DNA of 21,503 nt, taken from a virus. Below the pieces are notes generated by a model. The model was not told the DNA's origin and did not search any database. It saw only the letters and a program-made list of their open reading frames with translations. The position numbers were made by a program, and so were the translations under genes. Shown one piece after another: positions 15,396-21,503 of the stretch (the stretch's first letter is position 1; every line of letters starts with the position of its first letter). The DNA is taken from IMG/VR virus record IMGVR_UViG_3300030104_002165, positions 1 through 21,503 of that record. One strand, given 5' to 3'.

Positions 15396-15438
15396 ATTCA
15401 GCCCTGCCTTATCCCATGTAGTTCTCTTTTAAGAGTCT

Positions 15439-17205
15439 TTATGCACCTTTGAAGTTTCTTGCATTCAAAAGAGCATTACTATTTTGCTGTCCAATACTGG
15501 GTTGCGGCCCTCTTTGTTGCACACTTGTTACAGGAGAACCACTACCAGCCGATGTACGGCGTTGCGGTGCGGCTGGCCCTCTATCACGCATACCCATACC
15601 CTGTCCACCCGGTTGCACTGGTGGCATTGGCATACCGCCCATTGGCATACCCGGAGGCATACCTCTCATTGGCATACCACCCATTGGCATACCCGGAGGT
15701 GGCATTCCGCCTCCCGGTGGCATCATAGGAGGTGGTGCGCCTCCACCCATAGGTGGTGCGCCACCCGATGGTGCGGCGGGTTGAGGTGGAGGTTTACGAT
15801 AGACGAATCGAATATCACTGCTGGACTCACCATCAATTAAATCAGCGGTGAATCCAAGTTGCGCCATACGCTGTGCTACATTCAACTCTTGTTCATCACG
15901 GCGTAGTCGAGTAATTTCATCCTCTTCTTCGTTTGGATAAAGCGTGAGTTTCCAATCATGCACACCCATTTGTTTGAGTAGTTTAGGGAATAAAACATCA
16001 GTGTAAGTTTTTTGTCCAAACTCAACAGCACGATTTGTTACAAGTATTTGCATACCTTCATTACTCAAACCGCCGGATTTACCACTGTCAACCATAAAGA
16101 CGCTTGAAACACCAAAATAAGCGGCGATACGATTGCGTATTTCGTCACGAACAGCAATGTATTGCATTTCTTCTAAAGTGTCCATAAACTTAATCCAATT
16201 AACACCACCACGGCCTGTTTGACTTTCAATACCAACTTTAGGAATGTAATGTGGGTCACGCTCCATTTTTTCATCTACGGATTTCCAAAACGATTTCATT
16301 GATTCAAGATTATCAGTAGTCACTGATATGATACCTTTTGGCATTCTTCGCTTTTGATAAGAAGTGTACATGTAATTGTCCATCGCTGTGAGTGTCATTG
16401 CTTGTCGCCACATGGTATTGACAGGTGAACGACCATAGAGTTTAGACGGATTATATTTGCTTAAGTGAAGCACTTCACCTTCAATGAAATACTGTGTTTT
16501 ACCGCTACCGGCCATGTTGACATAATGAACATCATGTAAATCACTACCACATATTTCACAGGTATCGCTTTCAGCATGTGTTTTTACTTGGTCCCTATGG
16601 ATTCGACAAACTTTGTATCGCCCACCACGGACACCACGCTTGTCAGCAACAATACGCATGAAAATAGGGTCGCCACGAATTAGTTCTTTAACACGGAAAA
16701 ACGCTACTTCTTTTGATTCGGGGTCAATGTAGTATTCCTTGACTAAAATTAAGAAAGCATCATCAACAATGTTAAGGTCATTTTCAATTTCATTAAGAAT
16801 ATGGATAAATGCTTGTTCCATACTATTTTCTTGATTAAGTAACCATTTCACATAGGTTAATTCTTCATGGTCGGGGTCACGCACTTGACCTCCACACGCA
16901 TCGCAAGACTCAACATCATGTTGGTATTCTTCACCACAGTCAACGCATTTTTTATGAAAACGCTTTTCAAAGTAATGTCCTCTTCGGAACATTTCTTGAC
17001 GGATTTTTGAAAGCACAGTTCTTAAAATCAAACATTCTGTGCTTACAGCATACAGCGCAGGTATAGTAATACCCTGCGCCATAACTGGTTCTTGAATACC
17101 ACTGGTCCAAAGCGGCATAGTAGGAGTTGGAGATTCCTTACGCTTGAATGGTTTTCCAAGTGCGCTCAAAAATCTACTTATTCTACTGTCATCATCTGCC
17201 ATCAT
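15439..17205 (-). CDS. Portal protein with two Cys-pair insertions and repetitive tail
   Basis: A 588-residue protein with portal-like segments: EGEVLHLSKYNPSKLYGRSP (242-261) and RMPKGIISVTTD (287-298), a wing-like MQYIAVRDEIRNRIAAYFGV (347-366), and SGGLSNEGMQILVTNRA (377-393). It forms the ring at one head vertex through which TerL pumps DNA. Unusual features are CVDC/CDAC (C87, C90, C101, C104) and a second set with C200, C216 and C219, likely zinc knuckles. The tail from about 472 to 570 is Pro/Gly/Met-rich with GMPMGG repeats. The start ATG has a GGAGGG site and overlaps the stop of the upstream gene (ATGATG). Confidence 0.85.
   Translation of the reverse strand: MMADDDSRISRFLSALGKPFKRKESPTPTMPLWTSGIQEPVMAQGITIPALYAVSTECLILRTVLSKIRQEMFRRGHYFEKRFHKKCVDCGEEYQHDVESCDACGGQVRDPDHEELTYVKWLLNQENSMEQAFIHILNEIENDLNIVDDAFLILVKEYYIDPESKEVAFFRVKELIRGDPIFMRIVADKRGVRGGRYKVCRIHRDQVKTHAESDTCEICGSDLHDVHYVNMAGSGKTQYFIEGEVLHLSKYNPSKLYGRSPVNTMWRQAMTLTAMDNYMYTSYQKRRMPKGIISVTTDNLESMKSFWKSVDEKMERDPHYIPKVGIESQTGRGGVNWIKFMDTLEEMQYIAVRDEIRNRIAAYFGVSSVFMVDSGKSGGLSNEGMQILVTNRAVEFGQKTYTDVLFPKLLKQMGVHDWKLTLYPNEEEDEITRLRRDEQELNVAQRMAQLGFTADLIDGESSSDIRFVYRKPPPQPAAPSGGAPPMGGGAPPPMMPPGGGMPPPGMPMGGMPMRGMPPGMPMGGMPMPPVQPGGQGMGMRDRGPAAPQRRTSAGSGSPVTSVQQRGPQPSIGQQNSNALLNARNFKGA
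15625..15692 (-). repeat. Repeats in portal tail (GMPMGG units)
   Basis: Four copies of the 11-mer CATTGGCATAC (plus strand) start at 15625, 15640, 15667 and 15682, with spacings 15, 27 and 15. They form a 42-bp higher-order repeat that encodes PPGMPMGGMPM-type units in the tail of the portal. Confidence 0.8.
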
Positions 17206-18500
17206 AATCCCTCCGCAAATCCACCTATGGTATCAGCATCCAAGCCCCACTTAGACAAGAGGTTGTCGGCTTTCTTTTTATCATCTTTCCAATTATTGAA
17301 AGTAACAAGTTTTTGTAATTCGTCTTTTCTTAATTTATCTTTTGAGTCAATGAAAGATAAAACAGCCTTTGCTTGTAACGATTTCATTTTTAGATGAGGT
17401 AAAATACCTTTGAGTAATTGGCGTAAATCGTCTTTTGATTGAAAAACAAGACGGTGGAGGCTTCGATTACTGTTTTTATGCACTTTTTGGTTAAGAACTA
17501 AACGACCACAGCCTAATGCTTTATGCAAGTTTTCGCAGTGGTCTTTACCTCTATCACCTGTTGCAACAAAAGTTGCTCTTGGCTCACCTCTTTCGCTGAT
17601 GAATATACTACCATCAGCATCAAGGAAACCAGCCGCATAAGCCCAAATGTCTTTGATAATCAAACCATTTGTTCCCATTTTAACAAATAGACCACGACTG
17701 TGCGCTCGGTAAATATCTAATTCTTCTCCGTACATTTTAATCAACATACCGACTTTACTCGGTGTAGTAGATTTATGCAATACACCAACACCACGACGAA
17801 CAATTTCACGGCTACTCAATTCTCCGTTTTCTTCTAATTGTTTTGAAATAAACTCCAATGTCGCTTTATCGTCTTTTGAAATAGAATCAATTTGGTGTAA
17901 TGTTCCACGCCACATTTTTTGAGCATCTTTACGCATTTGCATAGCGTCAACCCAATTTTCTTGTTCTTCTACTCCCCAATTATCTAATTCGTTTAACATT
18001 GAAAGAACCGATGATGCTTTCAAAAACATTTGACATGCCTGTTGTAGCCCTGTGCTTCTTGTCTCGCCAAACTTTCGTAGTGATTTTAATGAACGGTCAT
18101 TTAACCCCATATATCGAATAGTGTCTTGTAAACCATCACTCCAAGATAGATTGTTGATAGTTGCTTCTACCTCCATTGCTTTAATAGTTCTTACATCATC
18201 AATAATAGCATCAATCATATCACGATTACTTTTGTCATTGCGCCGCATCTTTCGACACATACGAATTATTGAATTGGCATCTTTACCATAAGTTGCTTCA
18301 AGCCAACCATCTCCGTTTTTAGGAAAGCCGTATGATTTAATTTCTTCATTAGAAAAAAGTGTCGAGTCTTTTTTTATTGGTATATTTTGATGAACATAAT
18401 GAGGATGTTGGGCAAGAGTGTTATACACGCTTTTTGTAAAGTCGTCACCAACAATAGCAGGTGCATCATACACATCACCAACGATAGCACTACCCCACAT
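17202..18500 (-). CDS. LAGLIDADG-domain protein (putative homing endonuclease or DNA-binding protein)
   Basis: A 432-residue protein. Residues 289-297 read AAGFLDADG, a clear LAGLIDADG motif with the acidic residue D296 in the position used for metal binding, followed by about 90 residues typical of one half-domain (to about 385). Only one motif is visible, so it would act as a homodimer if active. Residues about 210-275 look like a winged-helix or helix-turn-helix region (FISKQLEENGELSSREIVRR). The N-terminal part is not recognised, and has AIVGD twice (5-9, 15-19). It is a free-standing gene in the packaging module, with a GAGGTAG ribosome site; its stop overlaps the portal start. It may be a selfish endonuclease or a co-opted regulator. 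Confidence 0.8.
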   Translation of the reverse strand: MWGSAIVGDVYDAPAIVGDDFTKSVYNTLAQHPHYVHQNIPIKKDSTLFSNEEIKSYGFPKNGDGWLEATYGKDANSIIRMCRKMRRNDKSNRDMIDAIIDDVRTIKAMEVEATINNLSWSDGLQDTIRYMGLNDRSLKSLRKFGETRSTGLQQACQMFLKASSVLSMLNELDNWGVEEQENWVDAMQMRKDAQKMWRGTLHQIDSISKDDKATLEFISKQLEENGELSSREIVRRGVGVLHKSTTPSKVGMLIKMYGEELDIYRAHSRGLFVKMGTNGLIIKDIWAYAAGFLDADGSIFISERGEPRATFVATGDRGKDHCENLHKALGCGRLVLNQKVHKNSNRSLHRLVFQSKDDLRQLLKGILPHLKMKSLQAKAVLSFIDSKDKLRKDELQKLVTFNNWKDDKKKADNLLSKWGLDADTIGGFAEGL

Positions 18501-18518
18501 ATTGACTACCTCATTGTC

Positions 18519-19139
18519 CTATCTATATAATGTGTTCCAAGCATCATCAAACGCTTTATTCATTTTTTTTGTTTTCTTTTTCTGTTGCTCTATGAATCTA
18601 CGGTAAATACCTGCTTCTTGTTTCTTACCCATTTCTTTTGCTCTTTGCTCCATAGCAATAGCCGCTTGAGTTTTATGAGCATGAGTTCTACTACTATTTT
18701 TGATTTTACTAATTGATTGTTTTGCTTTTTGTGGATTCTTAAATCCTAAATTATGTATAGTTCCCTTTGGGTTTTCATCAGTGTACAAATCGGAATGTTT
18801 TTTTGAACCCGCAGGTTGACCTTTTTTGCGAGGTATTCGTGGTGCTTTTACAATTGTAGGCTTACCACCCACACCTTGTTTCTTTGAACGCTTTCTTTTG
18901 GTAGCGGCTTGTTTTTGTCCTGTTGTCATTGAGCCGCTGGTCTTTGGCGTTTTACTGCTTACTTTGACGCTTGGCCTACATTTTGGATAACCTTTGCTTG
19001 ATTTGTTTGCTTTACTTCTACCACATGGTGGGTGCTTGCCGTCTTTGTTCTTGCGTGATACATCTACCCACTTTTCTTTGAACCATCGGTTTAAGTTCTT
19101 TACAATAAGAACATCATGACAGCAAGAACAGCGTGTCAT
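18519..19139 (-). CDS. Lys-rich protein with RWFKEKWVDV domain
   Basis: A 206-residue protein. It opens with C4, C6 and C7, then NRWFKEKWVDVSR (17-29), PCGRS and YPKCRPS (to about residue 57), a pattern that from memory matches a small domain found in phages and giant viruses (I think DUF5872, not verified). The centre is Lys-rich and basic, suiting DNA or RNA binding. Residues 127-170 contain TIHNLGFKN and a following helical, basic segment, another pattern that I recall from viral proteins. It ends AFDDAWNTLYR, close to the DDAWRFL end of the 48-residue protein near 19.5 kb. The start overlaps the upstream stop in ATGA. Confidence 0.75.
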   Translation of the reverse strand: MTRCSCCHDVLIVKNLNRWFKEKWVDVSRKNKDGKHPPCGRSKANKSSKGYPKCRPSVKVSSKTPKTSGSMTTGQKQAATKRKRSKKQGVGGKPTIVKAPRIPRKKGQPAGSKKHSDLYTDENPKGTIHNLGFKNPQKAKQSISKIKNSSRTHAHKTQAAIAMEQRAKEMGKKQEAGIYRRFIEQQKKKTKKMNKAFDDAWNTLYR

Positions 19140-19304
19140 TCAAAGAACACCGACCATTTTCTTAATGTTTTTTTGCTTATCAATAAGAGCGTAACATGGA
19201 CACTTCGGAGCAGATGCAGAACACTGCATAACTCCTTTAATCATACAAACACACGGTGTTTTTTCTGTTCCGCCGCAACAACAAGATTTTCTTTTAAGTT
19301 TCAT
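19140..19304 (-). CDS. 54-residue Cys-rich protein
   Basis: A short frame MKLKRKSCCCGGTEKTPCVC... with nine cysteines (C8, C9, C10, C18, C20, C28, C35, C37 and others by count near those positions), suggesting one or two metal-binding knuckles. Its start ATG overlaps the stop of the upstream gene (ATGA), and its own stop overlaps the start of the 206-residue gene, again ATGA. The overlap at both ends in one strand supports a real coding gene. Function is unknown. Confidence 0.65.
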   Translation of the reverse strand: MKLKRKSCCCGGTEKTPCVCMIKGVMQCSASAPKCPCYALIDKQKNIKKMVGVL

Positions 19305-19495
19305 TTTTTCTTACCCCCTTTCTTTTTTCCTTTAAACTTACCACGGCAGTATTGAACAGCCCATCCATTAGCATATGCTGATGGGTAAACTTTGAACTTT
19401 CTTTTTGCCGCCGCTTTACCAGCAGGACATAGTTTCTTTTCTAAAAAATCAAAGGCACTATCCATGCCTACACAGTGACCGCAATCGCAACTCAT
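19301..19495 (-). CDS. 64-residue Cys/Lys-rich protein
   Basis: The best start is ATG 19495 (MSCDCGHCVGMDSAF), with GGTGA just before it; a GTG at 19504 would add three residues and overlap the upstream gene more. C3, C5 and C8 form a Cys cluster at the N-terminus. The segment CPAGKAAAKRKFKVYPSAYA (22-41 by count) and the basic end KGKKKGGKKK match a short pattern that I recall from many marine phages and algal viruses, but I cannot name the family with certainty. The stop overlaps the next start. It may bind nucleic acid. Confidence 0.7.
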   Translation of the reverse strand: MSCDCGHCVGMDSAFDFLEKKLCPAGKAAAKRKFKVYPSAYANGWAVQYCRGKFKGKKKGGKKK

Positions 19496-19496
19496 A

Positions 19497-19643
19497 TCAT
19501 TCACCTTTTAAGAATCGCCAAGCATCATCCATTTTCTTTTTATCATCGGGGTCTGCTGTTTTTTCCGGCGACTTAGGCGGCTTACCACCAAGTGCAATTA
19601 CAACAACCATGCCTTTCTTCTTCTTTTTATCATCTTCTTTCAT
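19497..19643 (-). CDS. 48-residue Lys-rich protein
   Basis: A short frame of 48 residues, too short for most gene finders. It begins MKEDDKKKKKGMVVVIALGG and ends KKMDDAWRFLKGE, a C-terminal peptide like that of the 206-residue protein. A GGGGAT site lies before the ATG at 19643; an in-frame ATG 18 bases upstream (19661) would add six residues and cannot be excluded. It fits between TerL and the next gene with close spacing on both sides, supporting it as real. Function is unknown. Confidence 0.6.
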   Translation of the reverse strand: MKEDDKKKKKGMVVVIALGGKPPKSPEKTADPDDKKKMDDAWRFLKGE

Positions 19644-19673
19644 TTTAAAATCCCCATTCATTAAACGGATAAA

Positions 19674-21164
19674 TCATGGTACTAACCATCCATCGTTATT
19701 TCCTTTATTTCTATGTGGAGTTCCACCAATATACTCATCCAATCCGGGTAGTATATCATCGAGTAGTTGCACTGAACCTTTGAACTCTTTCGTTCCCCAG
19801 TTCGCTAAAGCAAGTGCCATTGCTAAGTCATCGTGTGTTCCCACCGATTCAAGTCGTCCATTTTTTTGCATACCGAATCGGTTAAGTTCTTCTTCTATTT
19901 TATGCGTGAATGTACGGCTTCGCTCATCACCATATGGTAATTGGATTTGTCCTTGTTCAAACGCCATAAGTAAAGACATGAACATACTTTCTTTCCGCTG
20001 GCGAGTTGTCATAAAGGTGCGAATAGGAATATCCCCTCTCATGTCTTGAAGTTCAGCGGCAAACATTCGCTGAAAGTTGTTACCTTCAAGTTCAATCAAA
20101 TCCGGCTGGAAACGACTATTAAGAGTAAGAATGTGTTTTTTCTGTGCCAATCCACCAAGTCCCTTCTCGTGAACTATACCAACAATTTGCTTTACATTCT
20201 CACCGGGCGGTGTACGCAAAACAAGCATGGCTGTGTAGTCAGCATTCTTATCCGATGCAATCGCTGTGTCCCATCCGATAAAGTGTTGACCGAACACGCC
20301 AGCGGGATTACCCTCTTCGTCATACTCGGTATCGGCCCTATCGAGTAATACCAAGTCTGTATTACGAGCCTCATTAAGAATAGTAGCAGGGAACATACTC
20401 GCAACATCGTGAATAGGTTCACACAGGTATTCACGGCTGAATTGTATAGCGGGCATTGACATACGCCGTTGTTCAAGTGCCTCAAGGTTCCACCGTTCCG
20501 GCCAAAGTGCATTACCTTCACCGTCAATCGCAGGGTATGTTTCGACACGGAATGTTTCTTTTTCTTCTAATTCAGCATACAAATCGTTGTAACTAAACGG
20601 TGTTCCTACCATCATCAAACGAGATGAGTGGTGCAGAACAGGGAGTAGAACACCGTAGAACCAGTCAGCGGCTCGCTGTAGTTCTCCACCAGTTGTTCCC
20701 CAAAGAATATCGTCGCATACTACCACATCGGGGTGGAAACCACGAGTTGCACCACCAACCGACTTAGCCATTAGACGGCTACCATTGGTGAACTCAAAAT
20801 AAGACTTAGCCCACGGTCGGCCACCTTCGGGCTTTAGGTGTCGTAGAATATCAGCACTTTCGATGTTGTTACGAATAAATCGCATGTGTTCAAGTGTCTG
20901 TTCAAGAGAGTGAGAGAAAATCATGATGTGTGTGCCGGGTTTGAATGCGGCTATCCAAAGAGCATAGGCCATAAACAAAGTGGACTTACCGTGGTCCCGA
21001 CTCGCTTTAACACAGTAGTAACGGTGTTCATTCAATCCTGTTTCCCATGATTCATGGTGATGACTGTAATGAAAGCCCAGTATTTCTGTAAAGAAAAACT
21101 TGAATGACTTTGCCGCCATCTTGCTATCCATCTCTTGGATAAACGCATTCATATCCTCTCCCAT
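19674..21164 (-). CDS. Large terminase subunit (TerL)
   Basis: A 496-residue DNA-packaging motor protein. The ATPase domain has a Walker-A-like ASRDHGKST at 54-62, Walker B VVVCDD at 147-152 (the two Asp at 151 and 152 fit the Mg and catalytic positions), and the coupling motif MVGTPFS at 185-191. The C-terminal nuclease has the acidic triad region: D299 in IGWDTA, E358/E360 in IELEGN, and D445/D446 in THDDLAMAL. It would cut concatemeric genomes and translocate DNA into the capsid through the portal. The start ATG lies four bases after the stop of the upstream gene. Length and motif order are as expected for the family. Confidence 0.93.
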   Translation of the reverse strand: MGEDMNAFIQEMDSKMAAKSFKFFFTEILGFHYSHHHESWETGLNEHRYYCVKASRDHGKSTLFMAYALWIAAFKPGTHIMIFSHSLEQTLEHMRFIRNNIESADILRHLKPEGGRPWAKSYFEFTNGSRLMAKSVGGATRGFHPDVVVCDDILWGTTGGELQRAADWFYGVLLPVLHHSSRLMMVGTPFSYNDLYAELEEKETFRVETYPAIDGEGNALWPERWNLEALEQRRMSMPAIQFSREYLCEPIHDVASMFPATILNEARNTDLVLLDRADTEYDEEGNPAGVFGQHFIGWDTAIASDKNADYTAMLVLRTPPGENVKQIVGIVHEKGLGGLAQKKHILTLNSRFQPDLIELEGNNFQRMFAAELQDMRGDIPIRTFMTTRQRKESMFMSLLMAFEQGQIQLPYGDERSRTFTHKIEEELNRFGMQKNGRLESVGTHDDLAMALALANWGTKEFKGSVQLLDDILPGLDEYIGGTPHRNKGNNDGWLVP

Positions 21165-21168
21165 ATTA

Positions 21169-21503
21169 TCAACTCAATTTTAGATACATGTATGCGGAAA
21201 GTGTGCCAAGTTGATGCGGTGTCATTTTGTACACCATGTCCGGTCCGAGTTTGTCAAATACTGTATCAGTAAATGCTCTCATTAAGTTCTGTGCATCGGT
21301 TAATTGTTCGGCTTGCGTTTTATAATTTGGGTCTTGCCCTGCCTGTAATGCTAAAAAAGAGTTTATTTGGTCTTGTTGGGCTTGAATATGGGGATTTACT
21401 ACATCGCTATAGTCTTGCTCTTCATAATTCGGGTGGCCGGGTTGAAGCACACCTGCGGGAGAAGCACCTCCTTGCTGTGGCTGTGGCTGTGGCTGTGGTT
21501 GCT
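21169..21503 (-). CDS. Partial C-terminal part of a gene with a Gln-Pro repeat
   Basis: The frame stays open through the right edge, so the N-terminus is missing; a GTG at 21450 could be mistaken for its start. In the window it reads QPQPQPQPQQGGASPAG followed by about 93 residues that are mainly helical (AEQLTDAQNLMRAFTDTVFD) and end in AYMYLKLS. It lies four bases before TerL. In tailed viruses a gene placed just upstream of TerL is often the small terminase subunit, but the visible part has no DNA-binding helix-turn-helix that I can identify. That identity is therefore a guess, and the gene is best called unknown. Confidence 0.7.
   Translation of the reverse strand, partial: QPQPQPQPQQGGASPAGVLQPGHPNYEEQDYSDVVNPHIQAQQDQINSFLALQAGQDPNYKTQAEQLTDAQNLMRAFTDTVFDKLGPDMVYKMTPHQLGTLSAYMYLKLS
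21475..21498 (-). repeat. Hexanucleotide repeat (CTGTGG)4
   Basis: Four copies of CTGTGG on the plus strand at the right edge, encoding a Pro-Gln repeat in the partial gene. Such repeats can vary in copy number by slippage. Confidence 0.85.

Noticed and set aside
15418-15436. Small inverted repeat after the portal (CTCTT and AAGAG)
   Set aside because: The arms are five bases with a two-base loop and no run of T follows on the coding strand, so it is not a convincing terminator.
17202-18500. Intein or intron carrying the LAGLIDADG domain
   Set aside because: The gene has its own start, ribosome site and stop, and neither portal nor TerL is interrupted; no splice motifs are visible at its ends.
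19405-20049. Plus-strand 214-residue frame across TerL and small genes
   Set aside because: It overlaps TerL and two small genes with clear motifs and ribosome sites on the other strand; its product is Ser/Phe/Pro-rich and has no recognisable domain.
1-21503. Firm assignment to a magrovirus of marine group II archaea
   Set aside because: The gene set and ribosome sites agree with this idea, but no host gene, tRNA or replication gene is in the window, so the host remains open.

Overview
The window looks like the head and neck assembly module of a tailed double-stranded DNA virus (Caudoviricetes, HK97-type capsid). All 25 genes I can support lie on the minus strand, so they read from right to left, and they are packed with almost no spacing. 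The longest non-coding gap is about 43 bases, and many neighbours overlap as ATGA or TAATG. No tRNA, rRNA, CRISPR array, insertion sequence or host housekeeping gene is visible. The DNA is AT-rich. Ribosome binding sites are strong and often read GAGGTG(AT), which matches the 16S rRNA 3' end of archaea and of many bacteria. That, the many small CxxC proteins and the general gene make-up suggest an uncultured marine virus, possibly of planktonic archaea (magrovirus-like). The host is an inference and cannot be proved from this window.

Reading in the direction of transcription (right to left): (1) the end of a gene with a Gln-Pro repeat, then the large terminase (TerL), with ATPase and nuclease motifs in place. 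(2) Four very small or small Lys/Cys-rich genes joined by overlaps. (3) A 432-residue protein with a C-terminal single-motif LAGLIDADG endonuclease-like domain. (4) The portal protein, which carries two Cys-pair (zinc-like) insertions and a Pro/Gly/Met-rich repetitive tail. (5) Four short genes: one of unknown role, a coiled-coil protein, a protein with a tandem Cys-rich repeat, and a 56-residue zinc-ribbon protein. (6) A 1944-residue giant whose C-terminal third contains a nucleotidyltransferase plus OB-fold region resembling ATP-dependent DNA ligase, with altered catalytic motifs. (7) A prohead protease fused to a scaffold-like region, then the major capsid protein and a possible decoration protein. 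(8) Small structural or adaptor proteins, a zinc-ribbon protein, an acidic 298-residue protein, a 520-residue neck or connector candidate, a helical protein, a tail-completion candidate, and the start of a probable tail tube gene that runs off the left edge.

Together these genes cover DNA packaging (TerL, portal), capsid building and maturation (protease-scaffold, major capsid, decoration) and the head-to-tail join. Unusual points are the giant protein with a degenerate-looking ligase module placed between portal and protease, the free-standing LAGLIDADG protein, the repeated use of an upstream stop codon as part of the next Shine-Dalgarno site, a duplicated A-rich leader in front of the two probable high-copy capsid genes, and a shared C-terminal peptide on two different assembly proteins.
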